A DNA stretch of 64,000 bases from Bradyrhizobium algeriense (GCF_036924595.1 NZ_JAZHRV010000001.1:5084001-5148000); one strand, 5' to 3'; numbered from the stretch's first letter, positions 53,765 through 62,833 are shown. Translations and numbers: made by a program. The notes: generated from the sequence alone by a model not told the origin.

Positions 53765-54232
53765 ATGGTCTCGGGACGCAGTCTGGAAGCGGCGACGGCG
53801 CTCATCACCTGGGCGTTCGGCGCAGCCGTCGTCGTCTCCAGCCTCGACAATGGTATCGGCTGGTCCGCCTCCGGCGTCGAGTCCGGCACCTTTCCGTTCA
53901 TCGTCGGCCTCGTCATTCTGGCCGGCAGTGTATTCAATCTCGTGCAGGGATGGCTGCAGGCGCGCGCCGTCATCCTCGGGCCAAGCGAACTCAGGCGGTT
54001 GGGAATGTTGTTCGTCCCGGCCGCGGTCTTTGTCGGAATTATTCCGCTGATCGGGATCTATCCGGCCTCTGCCTTCTATGTGTTTGGAGCGCTGGCCTGG
54101 CACAAGCGCAGATCGCTGCTCCTTCCGGCCATCGCCGCGATCGGCGCAGCGTTGGCGCTCTATCTGATATTCGAGTTGACGTTCCAGATCTCGCTGCCGC
54201 GCGGCGCGCTCGGCACCTTCTTCGGCTTCTAA
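53765..54232 (+). CDS. tctB: Tripartite tricarboxylate transporter small membrane subunit
   Basis: 155 residues with four predicted spans (TWAFGAAVVVSSLDNGIGWS, FPFIVGLVILAGSVFNLVQG, LGMLFVPAAVFVGIIPLIGI, LLLPAIAAIGAALALYLIFE). The length and position between tctC and tctA identify it. Its ATG is ten bases after the tctC stop, with GCAGGGA upstream. Confidence 0.9.
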   Translation: MVSGRSLEAATALITWAFGAAVVVSSLDNGIGWSASGVESGTFPFIVGLVILAGSVFNLVQGWLQARAVILGPSELRRLGMLFVPAAVFVGIIPLIGIYPASAFYVFGALAWHKRRSLLLPAIAAIGAALALYLIFELTFQISLPRGALGTFFGF

Positions 54233-54244
54233 GGGAGCGCTTCG

Positions 54245-55753
54245 TTGGAAAATCTCGAAGCTCTTATGCACGGCTTTGGCATCGCGCTGTCAGGCAATCA
54301 TATTTTCCTGATGTTGATCGGCGTGCTGCTCGGCATTCTCGTCGGCGTCTTGCCCGGCCTCGGGGCGCCCAATGGCGTATCGCTACTGCTGCCGCTCACC
54401 TTCGGAATGCAGCCGGTATCGGCCATCATCCTGCTCTCTTCGATGTATTGGGGCGCGTTGTTCGGCGGCTCGGTCACTTCCATTCTCTTCAATATTCCAG
54501 GCGAGCCCTCCTCGGTCGCGACCACGTTTGACGGCTATCCCATGGCGCGCGACGGAAGGCCGACCACGGCGCTGGCAACGGCTTTCGGCTCGGCCGCCTT
54601 TGGCGCGCTCGCCGGTGTCGTTCTCATTACGCTCTCGGCGTCATGGGTCGCGCAAGTGGCGCTGGCCTTTGGACCGCCCGAATATTTCGCGGTTTATTTT
54701 CTCGCGTTTGCGAGTTTCGTGGGCATGGGCGGCACGCCGCCGATTAAGACGCTGGTGTCGCTCGCGATCGGCTTTGCCCTGGCAGCCGTCGGGATCGACA
54801 CGGTTTCCGGCAGCGTGCGGCTCACCATGGGCATCGACGAGATGGTGAAGGGCGTCAGCTTCGTGGTCGCCGTCATGGGCCTGTTCGGCATCGGCGAGTT
54901 GCTGATCGCCGTGGAAGAGGAATTTCACGTCAAGGCGATCTCTTCCAAAGTGGAGTGGCGCGAAGTCTTCCGCACGCTCGCGGGTCTTCCGCGATATGGC
55001 TGGGCGCTGTTGCGCAGCGCGGCGATCGGCTGCTGGATGGGTATTACACCGGGAGGGCCGACCGCCGCATCGTTCATGAGCTACGGCATCGCCAAGCGTC
55101 TTTCACCCCAGCACGCGAATTTCGGCAAGGGCGAGCCGGAAGGCATCGTCGCTCCGGAAGCCGCGGATCATGCCGCCGGCACCAGCGCCCTGCTTCCCAT
55201 GCTGTCGCTGGGTATCCCGGGATCGGCTACCGCGGCCGTCATGATGGGCGGCCTGATGATCTGGGGACTGAATCCCGGACCGATGCTGTTCGTCGAGCAA
55301 AAGGACTTTGTCTGGGGATTGATCGCTTCGATGTATCTCGGCAACGTCGTGGCCGTGGTTCTGGTGCTTTTGACGGTGCCGATCTTCGCGGCGCTGATGC
55401 GCGTGCCGTTCTTCATCATCGCGCCGGTGATCGTCATCATCTGCACGGTCGGAGCCTACTCGGTTTCCAATTCCTATCTCGACGTCATGTTGATGATGGG
55501 ATTCGGTGTCCTGGGATACCTGTTCAAGAAACTTCACTATCCGCTGGCGCCGCTGGTGCTCGCGATCGTGATTGGCGACAAGGCGGAAGATGCATTTCGC
55601 CAGTCGATGCTGATGTCGAGGGGCTCGCTCGGAATATTCTTTGCGAAACCGCTGGTGACAACGCTGATCCTGCTCGGCGCGGCGCTGCTGCTGATGCCGG
55701 TGATCTGGCGAACGATCGGCCGAATGATGCAGCGGTCAGAGGTAAAGCCATGA
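54245..55753 (+). CDS. tctA: Tripartite tricarboxylate transporter large membrane subunit
   Basis: 502 residues with a TTG start (AAGGGAGCG upstream). Conserved TctA features are LGILVGVLPGLGAPNGVSLL, YWGALFGGSVTSILFNIPGE and the repeat-half counterpart LSLGIPGSATAAVMMGGLMI. It has about 12 spans. With TctB and TctC it makes a secondary importer for carboxylates. Confidence 0.95.
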   Translation: MENLEALMHGFGIALSGNHIFLMLIGVLLGILVGVLPGLGAPNGVSLLLPLTFGMQPVSAIILLSSMYWGALFGGSVTSILFNIPGEPSSVATTFDGYPMARDGRPTTALATAFGSAAFGALAGVVLITLSASWVAQVALAFGPPEYFAVYFLAFASFVGMGGTPPIKTLVSLAIGFALAAVGIDTVSGSVRLTMGIDEMVKGVSFVVAVMGLFGIGELLIAVEEEFHVKAISSKVEWREVFRTLAGLPRYGWALLRSAAIGCWMGITPGGPTAASFMSYGIAKRLSPQHANFGKGEPEGIVAPEAADHAAGTSALLPMLSLGIPGSATAAVMMGGLMIWGLNPGPMLFVEQKDFVWGLIASMYLGNVVAVVLVLLTVPIFAALMRVPFFIIAPVIVIICTVGAYSVSNSYLDVMLMMGFGVLGYLFKKLHYPLAPLVLAIVIGDKAEDAFRQSMLMSRGSLGIFFAKPLVTTLILLGAALLLMPVIWRTIGRMMQRSEVKP

Positions 55754-55793
55754 TAATCGCACAGAGCAGATTGACCGCAGGAAGGCCCGGGAG

Positions 55794-56798
55794 ATGACGA
55801 GACCGATCATAGCGCTTGCGATGGGTGATCCCGCCGGCATCAGCCCGGAACTGACGGCCCGACTCCTCGCCCTCGACAACGTCGTCAGCAAAGCCCGGAT
55901 CGTCGTCATCGGCGACCGCCGCGTGCTCGACGACGGCGCGCGCGTTGCCGCGGTGAAGCTTGACTTGATATCGGCACCACCCGACGCCGACCTCTCGAAG
56001 GAAGAGCGGGCACCGGTTTTCATCGATCTCGGCCATCTCGACCCGGCATCGGTCGCGCGAAGCACCGCGACGGCCGAAGGTGGCCGGTTTGCGCTGGCGA
56101 ATTATCGTCAAGCGCTGACGATGGCACGTGACGGCCGGGCCGACGCCGTCTGCTTTACGCCATTCAACAAGAATGCCATGCGCCTTGCGCACCCCGTCTA
56201 TGACGACGAGATCAGCTTTTCGGCCGACGTGGTCGGGCTCGACGGCCCGGCGAGCGAATTCAATGTACTGGAAGGACTTTGGAACGCGCGCGTTACATCG
56301 CATATCCCGCTTGCGGAGGTCGCAGCGCATATCACCAGGGAACGCGTCCTGCGCGCGCTGCGGCTCACCGATGCCTCGATGCAAACAGCCGGCTTCCAGC
56401 GACCGCGCATTGCGGTCGCCGGCCTCAACCCCCATGCCGGCGATGGTGGAAATTTCGGACAGGAAGAGATTGACGCGATCGGACCGGCGGTGGTCGAAGC
56501 CGCCGCTGGCGGGATCGCAACTGAAGGCCCGTTTCCCGCAGACACCGTGTTCCTGCGCGCCAAAGGCGGCGCATTCGACGCCGTGCTGACGATGTATCAT
56601 GACCAGGGCCAGATCGCGATGAAACTGATGGGCTTCGATCGCGGCGTGACACTGCTGGGCGGCTTTCCGTTTCCGATCTGTACGCCGGCACACGGAACGG
56701 CCTACGATATCGCTGGCAAGGGAATCGCAGGGGTCGGAGCCGCGCGCGCGGCGATCCTGCTTGCGGCGGAAATGGCGCAGAAACAAAGACGGATCTGA
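55794..56798 (+). CDS. PdxA-family dehydrogenase (4-hydroxythreonine-4-phosphate dehydrogenase-like)
   Basis: 334 residues, the family's usual length. The N-terminus IIALAMGDPAGISPELTARL and the three metal-ligand histidines are present: TSHIPL, GLNPHAGDGG and MYHDQGQIAMKLMGFD. PdxA enzymes do NAD-dependent oxidation plus decarboxylation. Besides vitamin B6 synthesis, the family includes catabolic members, such as the terephthalate dihydrodiol dehydrogenase TphB and PdxA2-type sugar-acid-phosphate dehydrogenases. Its place at the end of a GntR-controlled transporter/CoA-transferase operon argues for a catabolic role, not B6 synthesis. Confidence 0.9.
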   Translation: MTRPIIALAMGDPAGISPELTARLLALDNVVSKARIVVIGDRRVLDDGARVAAVKLDLISAPPDADLSKEERAPVFIDLGHLDPASVARSTATAEGGRFALANYRQALTMARDGRADAVCFTPFNKNAMRLAHPVYDDEISFSADVVGLDGPASEFNVLEGLWNARVTSHIPLAEVAAHITRERVLRALRLTDASMQTAGFQRPRIAVAGLNPHAGDGGNFGQEEIDAIGPAVVEAAAGGIATEGPFPADTVFLRAKGGAFDAVLTMYHDQGQIAMKLMGFDRGVTLLGGFPFPICTPAHGTAYDIAGKGIAGVGAARAAILLAAEMAQKQRRI

Positions 56799-57425
56799 AT
56801 CTGCGCTGCGCAACGAACCAGACATTCGGCTCTTGATATGTATTGGACGTTATCGGGAATTGAAGCAGCCAGCCCGCGCCTCGCTTAGGAGAGTCGCCTG
56901 GCTAATGTCCACTTCGCGCCAAAAGCGGTCGTCCGCCAGAGGTCCGCTGTCGGACCCAACCCGGACATTAGTATGGCGGGCGCGGGCGCCGTCGTGGCGC
57001 TTTCGTTCCTAACCCGGCCGGCGGATGAACCACTACGCCATACGGCTCCGCAATCGCACTATTGTACCGATATCCGGCGCGATTGCTGGCGGCGCGTCGA
57101 GGGTAACGAACATGAAGAGACCTCCGAACAGGCCGTTCAAACCGGCTCGCGTGCGCGTAAAAATAGCGCCAAAATCGTCAACGTTTTCAGCGTTCAAGGT
57201 AGATCGAGTCGTTCTTAAAGCGAAAACCCCGGAAATCGAGTCGTTTTAAAAATGCGGCTATGAGGAATATCAAATGCTTAACCGAGTCGTTCTTTCGTAG
57301 TCCGCACATATTTATTTGCGCTTTGACTTCTCAATCTTTTTCTCCGATTTGTCTCATTCTCCCGTCTCGTCTCTGGAAGTGAGAGCAAGCGGCCCGCGGA
57401 CAGCGAGGCGATCTCGCCGACAAAG
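56799..57425. other. Gene-poor intergenic stretch with short direct repeats
   Basis: It contains an R2 repeat (56903-56970) and three copies of CGAGTCGTT at 57205, 57237 and 57283. A 74-codon open frame at 57025-57249 (many Lys/Arg, no clear ribosome site) is probably chance. No other gene is supported. Confidence 0.35.
56903..56970. repeat. Intergenic repeat R2, copy 3, with inverted ends
   Basis: TAATGTCC at 56903-56910 and GGACATTA at 56963-56970 are exact inverted ends of a 68-base unit containing ATGTCCACTTCGCGCCAAAA, a variant of the R2 core. The full unit suggests R2 is a small palindromic element, of which the other two copies are fragments. Confidence 0.65.
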
Positions 57426-57707
57426 TCATAGACGGCTTTGCGCCATCGCCTCGATCGCCAGCCCTTCGCCGATCCCGAGATTGCCGTGCGCCGACTGACG
57501 TTTGTGAAGGTTCATCCAGGCCGGCGGGGATCCGATTGCTTGACCGGGCCGGCTGCTCGAGCTCGCCATTGAGCCAAGGGTCGCAATGTCAATCGGATCA
57601 CCACGATCGCACCGTTCGCAGATGCAGACCGCACCAAGTATGCAGGGTTCCCGATACAGCGGGCCCCCGCACTTCGGACAGGTTTTCGATGGCAGAAGTC
57701 GCGGCAT
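57426..57707 (-). CDS. Small zinc-ribbon-like protein, doubtful
   Basis: 93 residues. The N-terminal half carries two Cys pairs (TCPKCGGPLY and CICERC), a layout for one zinc ion, starting MPRLLPSKTCPKCG; the C-terminal half is unordered and may be decayed. Only a weak GGTGG precedes the ATG. It may be a gene or a remnant of one of the short Cys4 proteins common in Bradyrhizobium accessory regions. It has no operon partner. Confidence 0.35.
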   Translation of the reverse strand: MPRLLPSKTCPKCGGPLYREPCILGAVCICERCDRGDPIDIATLGSMASSSSRPGQAIGSPPAWMNLHKRQSAHGNLGIGEGLAIEAMAQSRL

Positions 57708-58048
57708 CGCGCCACCAGATCTGTGGAACTACAGGTGAGCCCCACGCAGCGCCCACTGCCAAGGCGGTTTAAGTTGACGAAGCGTAGCACGTTCATGAAG
57801 GGTCAGGGTTCCTTCCGTAGTTCTCCGGCCGTGAACATAGTTCCGCCCTCCTCGGCTGCGTTAAAAAACGCCAGCACAGTTCTGAGGTGAGCTGGCAAAA
57901 AGACGACATGACGTGCACCTGCATGCTCATCCCTGAGAAACGTCGTGGCTCAAAAACTATCTGCGTCCCGTTGAATGTGAGCTCGCCGCAGCGCAGATGC
58001 GCGGATCGCTCTCATGCGGATGCCATTGCATTTGATACGGAGCATCAA

Positions 58049-58876
58049 ATGGATTCCACGCTGGACGACAAGCTCGGGGACGGGCAGATCGCGAGCCTGG
58101 AGGAGCAGCTTTCGAACTTGACGCGCGAAGCGGGAGTCACTCCTTCGGCTCCGCTGACCAACATGAAGACGTCTCGCGCCCCGCTGGCAACGATTCATCG
58201 ATTGGCGGATTGGCGCCGTGGGGCTTTCGTCGGTTCTCTGTTGGCAGCATCCATTGGGGTCGCTGCCTGGTGTTGGTCATCCTCCGTTGATATGGCGATG
58301 ATGGCCCCCTTAGACCCGGCACCTCTGACACACGCCGCGCCGGAAGCCGCCCCGCCGAAAGACGTCGCGCCAACTGCTGTTGCCCTGTCTTCCGAGTTGG
58401 CGCAGCAGCTCCAGCCGATGGCGCGCGATCTCGCAGCCTCGAGGCAAACGGTCGAACAGCTCAAAGCGAGGCAAGAACAATTGGTCCGCGACAATGAAAA
58501 TCTCGCGAGCCAAATCAAGGCGAGCCGGGAAGAAATGGCACGCAACAACAGTACCATCGACCAGATCAAGGCGACCCAGATCCAGATGGCGCGCGAAAGC
58601 CAGACGCTCACCGAGCGGCTCAATGCAAGCCAGGAACAACTCGCCCGCATCATTGCCAACGCTTCAGAGCCAAGGGCGGTCTCCGAAGCGGCTGAGATGA
58701 TCCCTGAAGAACCAAAGGTGAGCCCCGAAGAGCCAAAGGTAATGCCCGAAATACCACTGCCGCGTCCGCGGCAGGCGGCCAATGTGGCCCAGACGCAAAA
58801 GCCGGCGCCAACCCCTGCGCGGCCGCAAGCCAAAAAACCGCAACCGTCATTCGCATGGCCATGGTCAGTGCGATAA
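58049..58876 (+). CDS. Membrane-anchored coiled-coil protein of unknown function
   Basis: 275 residues from the ATG at 58049 (CGGAGC upstream; the frame 54 codons longer lacks coding character). A short acidic N-terminus is followed by one membrane span (GAFVGSLLAASIGVAAWCWS), then a long coiled coil (about 115-205: LAASRQTVEQLKARQEQLVR ... ESQTLTERLNASQEQLARII) and a Pro-rich tail ending in KKPQPSFAWPWSVR. The pattern is that of a periplasmic-facing structural protein frequent in Bradyrhizobium. A hairpin (CCCGGCC/GGCCGGG, 58881-58900) follows the stop. Confidence 0.65.
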   Translation: MDSTLDDKLGDGQIASLEEQLSNLTREAGVTPSAPLTNMKTSRAPLATIHRLADWRRGAFVGSLLAASIGVAAWCWSSSVDMAMMAPLDPAPLTHAAPEAAPPKDVAPTAVALSSELAQQLQPMARDLAASRQTVEQLKARQEQLVRDNENLASQIKASREEMARNNSTIDQIKATQIQMARESQTLTERLNASQEQLARIIANASEPRAVSEAAEMIPEEPKVSPEEPKVMPEIPLPRPRQAANVAQTQKPAPTPARPQAKKPQPSFAWPWSVR

Positions 58877-58910
58877 TGCACCCGGCCAGTCTAGGCCGGG
58901 ATGAGAGCTG

Positions 58911-59147
58911 ATGCGACGTTACTATTTCGACTTTAGGGACGAGAACGATCTTGCAGTTGATGAAGGGGGCTAGAGCTCCGTACAGCGAGAGGCGGCGCGA
59001 TCCCTAGCGGACTTCGCCCGCGATGCCGTCCGCACAACGAACCATGACGGCATCCGAAATCACCGTATGGCGATCGAGGTTCGGGACGACAACGGCCCCG
59101 TGCTTCAAGCCAAGTTCACATTCCACGTTGAGCGGCAAAGACAGTAA
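58911..59147 (+). pseudogene. DUF6894-like small protein with internal amber stop
   Basis: The 79-codon frame starts MRRYYFDFRDENDLAVDEGG, hits TAG at 58971-58973, and continues in the same frame as SSVQREAARSLADFARDAVR ... HRMAIEVRDDNGPVLQAKF to TAA at 59145. The whole reads as an intact DUF6894-type protein (usual length ~80) apart from the single stop. Probably a recent nonsense mutation. Function of the family is unknown. Confidence 0.7.
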
Positions 59148-60392
59148 GGCCGCCTTCGGCGCACGACGGGAACGAATCGACGCCTGGCAGCGTAGAATCG
59201 GGGCGGCCCCACAGACGCCGCCGCGGTTCCAGCTCTTTGCGCCGCTCTTGCGGCCATCCCACTGCACATGCGCCTCGCTGTGCTTGGCCGCGCCGGTTGG
59301 GCCAGTCAATCTTGGCCCAGCTATGTCGCGCCCCCAGGCGCATGCCGCGTTCGTTCAGTTTGACCCTGTCACCCAGGGCAAGCTGCGGTTTCATCGGCGA
59401 CTCCGCTCGCGCTCCCCCATCACCACGCTCCGCAATTGCGCAAGCGGGGCCCGGGATGTCGTTGTCCTCGACCACCGAAAGCGCGGTGGCGATATCGTCC
59501 TGCGTCTCGGCCTGCATTTGGCGGGATGCGCCACCATCGAGGTATCTTCATGTTCGCCAGGTCAGCCTTGCGTACATTTGTTGAAGATTCGGCGTCCACT
59601 TCCGCTTCGCGCGCGCCGCCATGAATCGCTGATGCCTCAGTTGAAAAGGCCGACAATCCGGCTGACTGGAAGCGACAGGCGAATTAGCTGAAATGCACGC
59701 GCGGGTCTTGTTATTGTGCGCCAGTGTTTTGTTTCTAATAGCCAGTGTTGAGGCCGGCAAAAGGCGGTCCGAGTATGAGGTCTGGAGTGAACCGGATTGG
59801 CGAGTGTTCCAGAATTAACCCGCATCGCGGACATCAAGCTTAACAAGCGAGTTTCGTTGCGGCCGATCTAAACAGGCATAGCGTGCTGCAAGTCGCGCAG
59901 ATTGGCCAGTCCCCAAGTTTGGTCCGCGTACTGCGCGATTAGGGGCCGCTTCGAGCTCTCGGGGCGGCCCCGCCCCCTCATTTTGAAAAAGCTTTTTCCT
60001 TCTTGGTCCACTCCGTTTGAGGATCCGATACTGCTTCTGAATGGCCGCCGGCTCCTTGCTTTGAGGGATGCCGCCAACCACATCACGAAGCTGTCGAAGA
60101 CTGAACACTTCGCGCCGGAATGGCAGGCCGCCAGCTGTGCTACGGATCAAGCGAACGCTTGAGGGGCCGGAGATCGATGAGATCATCCGGGACGTGGAGG
60201 CGCGCAAGGCGCAGATTTCGGCTCTGGCGATCAAACAACTAGGCGTCCGGTAAGGCCGGCTCAGTTGGCGGCCTCTTTCATTCCTTGAAGCTAAGCATCT
60301 TGAGGCAGTCTTGGTATAGCGATAGGACAGCCTCTCACCGGAAAAAGATAGATATCCGCGCCGACATAGACGAAGTCCCGCCCTTCCGACTT
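59148..60392. other. Decayed accessory DNA
   Basis: No full gene apart from a possible tiny secreted protein. A stretch at about 60030-60140 encodes RDAANHITKLSKTEHFAPEW, recognisable as part of a common Bradyrhizobium small protein (normally continuing ...QAAIEALILVAE), here broken. About 60140-60253 encodes RTLEGPEIDEIIRDVEARKA, another fragment. Confidence 0.45.
59693..59818 (+). CDS. Putative 41-residue secreted peptide
   Basis: MHARVLLLCASVLFLIASVE is a good Sec leader, and the mature remainder (GKRRSEYEVWSEPDWRVFQN) is short and polar. The ribosome site is weak (AGGCGA 13 bases upstream). It is similar in style to other tiny rhizobial exported proteins, but no homolog is recognised. 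Confidence 0.3.
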   Translation: MHARVLLLCASVLFLIASVEAGKRRSEYEVWSEPDWRVFQN

Positions 60393-61948
60393 TAAGTTGT
60401 CGTCCGTGAAGAATCGGGATTTCAGGCTGGGCTGAGCCGCAATTTGAGGCTGAGCCGAGAGCGGATTTCGAACAGCAGAAAGCTCAGCCACCGGATGAGG
60501 CGGCGGAAGTTGTAGCCGACGGCGGCCATGACGGCATTGGTGGCATCGCCCTGGCGATGCCAGAGGTAATTGCGGCCCATGCAGTGCTCGGATTTGAGAT
60601 GGCCGATGACCGGCTCGACGGCGGAACGCCGTCGGAGCTCGCGCTTGATCTGTGGTGTCACCCGCCGCTTCTGTCCTGAGATGAACACCCTGAACTTGTA
60701 ATCGGGCGGGGCGTTGTGGCCGCGATAGCCCTTGTCGAGGAGCGCGCGCTCGATGGTGTTGCCGATCAGCTCCTCCATCTCGGGGATGACGGTTGCAAGT
60801 GTATGGCCGTCATAGGGGTTGCCGGGCAGCGCCTTCACATGGGTCACGAACTGCCCACCCTTGGCGTGCGCCAGCGTGGTGGCGACCGAGACCATGACGC
60901 CGAACTCGTAAGGTCGGTGCGCCTTGCCCTTGCCGATGCATTCCACCTCCGGCGCGTGCAGCGAGTAGACCTTCGGTCCACGCTGGTGCTGCTTCTGCTC
61001 AAGCACGCGTCGCGCCCGTGCCAGCATGCGCTCCAACACGATCCCACCGAGCAAGTCGGCGTTGCCACCAAGTTTGCGGCCGATGTCGCGGATGATACGG
61101 CCGAGATAGGTTTTGAGCTTCTTCAAGGCTTTGTTGGCGCGCTTGAACTGCTTGGCGTGGGCATAACGCTGGTGCTTGATCAGCGCGAACTTGCCCACTC
61201 TGGCATAGGACTGGCGCAGCTTGACACCATATCGTTTCGCCAGCCGGACCAGGATCTCGCGGGCGCGGTTCAGCAGCCTGGCATCGGTCGGGAACATCAC
61301 GTTCTTGGGCTGCACCGTCGTGTCGATGATGACCCGATTAAGATCGGCCGGTTTGATCGCCTCGGTCTTGCTGGCCACCGCAAGGCTCTCCTGCAGCAAG
61401 GCCTGCAACTTCTCCTCGCCCATGCGTTGCCGCCAGCGCGTCAGCGAGGAGCGGTCGAACATCAGGCGGTGCTGGAAGAACTCCTCGCCGCAGAAGAACT
61501 GGTAATAGGGGTTCTCCACCCAGCGCTCGCACAGCACTTCATCGGAGAGGTCGTAGGTGTGCTTGAGGATCGCAAGCCCCGCCATCAGCCGCGTCGGCAA
61601 TGCCGGCCGGCCGGGCTTGTCCTCGTAGACCGCTCCGAATTTATGCTCGAGGAAGGGCCAGTCGATCGTCCGCGCCAGCTTCACCAGCGGGTGGCCCATA
61701 TCGATGATCGCGTCCAGCCGCGAGCGCAGAAGGTCGCTCTGTCCCGTCTCTCGTCGTTCCTTTGGCCGCATCGTCCCCTCCGATGCCACCAAGAGAATCA
61801 CGACCCCCGATTCGAGGGAAACCCAAAAAACAAAATTGCAAGCTTTCCCGCTATCAAGCCCCAAAAGCTGGCAATCTCAAAAGCCGCCGAGCCAGGAAAA
61901 TCGACTCCCTCTCAACGGCTTGGGAAATTTTTCACGGCCGACTAAGTT
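60393..61948. mobile_element. IS5-family insertion sequence with terminal repeats and target duplication
   Basis: The element proper is 60399-61942 (1544 bp). The ends are imperfect inverted repeats: GTCGTCCGTGAAGAAT on the left and, inverted, GTCGGCCGTGAAAAAT on the right. TAAGTT directly abuts both ends (60393-60398 and 61943-61948) as a 6-bp target duplication. It encodes one full-length transposase, so it may still be mobile. Confidence 0.85.
60422..61771 (-). CDS. IS5-family transposase
   Basis: 449 residues from the ATG at 61771 (CGGAGGGGAC upstream). The N-terminal DUF772 region has RPALPTRLMAGLAILKHTYD and LSDEVLCERWVENPYYQFFC. The DDE core is Asp in VIIDTTVQPKN, Asp in ALPGNPYDGHTL and Glu in AVEPVIGHLKSEH, with the YREK-like helix after it. 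No frameshift is seen. The transposase fills nearly the whole element. Confidence 0.93.
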   Translation of the reverse strand: MRPKERRETGQSDLLRSRLDAIIDMGHPLVKLARTIDWPFLEHKFGAVYEDKPGRPALPTRLMAGLAILKHTYDLSDEVLCERWVENPYYQFFCGEEFFQHRLMFDRSSLTRWRQRMGEEKLQALLQESLAVASKTEAIKPADLNRVIIDTTVQPKNVMFPTDARLLNRAREILVRLAKRYGVKLRQSYARVGKFALIKHQRYAHAKQFKRANKALKKLKTYLGRIIRDIGRKLGGNADLLGGIVLERMLARARRVLEQKQHQRGPKVYSLHAPEVECIGKGKAHRPYEFGVMVSVATTLAHAKGGQFVTHVKALPGNPYDGHTLATVIPEMEELIGNTIERALLDKGYRGHNAPPDYKFRVFISGQKRRVTPQIKRELRRRSAVEPVIGHLKSEHCMGRNYLWHRQGDATNAVMAAVGYNFRRLIRWLSFLLFEIRSRLSLKLRLSPA

Positions 61949-62111
61949 GGAGGTCATCGACTTTGGCGGCGTGACCGAGATGACCGCCTCTTAGCTCGGC
62001 ATCACGGACATGAGACGCCGCAGACGGACCACCGCTGGCATGCCCCGCAAACGGTGCGGCGCTAACCCTCATGCGGAAACCGGAGCAGAACCACACCCAA
62101 GGAGCAACAAC

Positions 62112-62291
62112 ATGACCCCACACATCCCCGAGGAATTTTCCACTAGGTGGATCGACAGGAGTCCTTTCGTGGTCATGGGCAACACGATGCCGCCCCGAGA
62201 TCCTAATGAAGACGAAGAGGACGAAGAGGAAGAGGACGAAGAGGAGCGCGGCGACAAGCCGCCGGTCGTGCGCGAGCTGGACGAAGACTAG
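62112..62291 (+). CDS. Small acidic protein
   Basis: 59 residues from the ATG at 62112, with AAGGAG 7-12 bases before it. The first half (MTPHIPEEFSTRWIDRSPFV) is ordered-looking; the second is a run of Glu/Asp encoded by near-repeats of GACGAAGAG, followed by a conserved-looking tail PPVVRELDED. The composition suggests a small cytosolic protein of unknown role; the acidic run is prone to slippage. Confidence 0.6.
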   Translation: MTPHIPEEFSTRWIDRSPFVVMGNTMPPRDPNEDEEDEEEEDEEERGDKPPVVRELDED

Positions 62292-62303
62292 AGCATGATG
62301 CTT

Positions 62304-62477
62304 TTAGGATTGGGCATAGCGTGAGTTTCGGAAATAGTTGGCGCATTCGGTGGGCGTAAATGCTCGGAGGATTTCGCCGATTATGACGCAGATGGTTTCG
62401 GCCGAGCGCGCGGCGGCCTTGCGCAACAAGTGCTTGAACTTGACGAAAACCTGTCGATTGGGTTCAGGTTCGGCGAG
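62304..62477 (-). pseudogene. C-terminal remnant of an IS630-family transposase
   Basis: The minus strand reads FVKFKHLLRKAAARSAETIC, then IIGEILRAFTPTECANYFRN, then SRYAQS and a stop, which matches the end of IS630-type transposases. Nothing upstream continues the gene. The remaining interval to 62749 shows no gene. Confidence 0.65.
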
Positions 62478-62749
62478 TGAACGGACGTCGCAGTCGCGAC
62501 GGTTGATGTTGCCTGTTGGCAGATGTCAGGGGCCCGGGCAAACCACTCTCCGGGTTCCGCCCTATCCACACGTCCGGGTGTCCTCCAGACGTCAGCATAA
62601 TTCCGGAACATTGCCACTTGTTCCCGAAATTCCCGCTGGCCCGTTCCTTCAGGCTGGGGCCCGTTTCCTTTTGAGAGCTGAGGCGGTGGCGCCGCGACCG
62701 TCCCCTAAGGGCAGTAACAGTCACCCAGCCACCGGCCTAACCTGTAGCG

Positions 62750-62833
62750 ATGAGCCGTGACACCGTTCTCATCCTACTAACGCTGGTCTGGTTGGCCGTC
62801 GTGGTCGCGGCCTTCTTTATGCTGCTCAAGTAA
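62750..62833 (+). CDS. 27-residue single-span membrane peptide
   Basis: MSRDTVLILLTLVWLAVVVA followed by AFFMLLK: one hydrophobic segment with a charged N-terminus and a C-terminal Lys. No strong ribosome site is seen. Very short membrane proteins of this kind occur in Bradyrhizobium; a decisive check would be conservation of the frame in relatives. Confidence 0.35.
   Translation: MSRDTVLILLTLVWLAVVVAAFFMLLK

Noticed and set aside
57025..57249. 74-codon basic frame starting MNHYAIRLRN
   Set aside because: Only a poor ribosome site, no recognisable family, and it overlaps the short direct repeats; not enough to call a gene.
62205..62250. Near-tandem GACGAAGAG repeats considered as a repeat array or CRISPR remnant
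   Set aside because: They are in frame within a small acidic protein and encode its Glu/Asp run; there are no spacers of uniform length.
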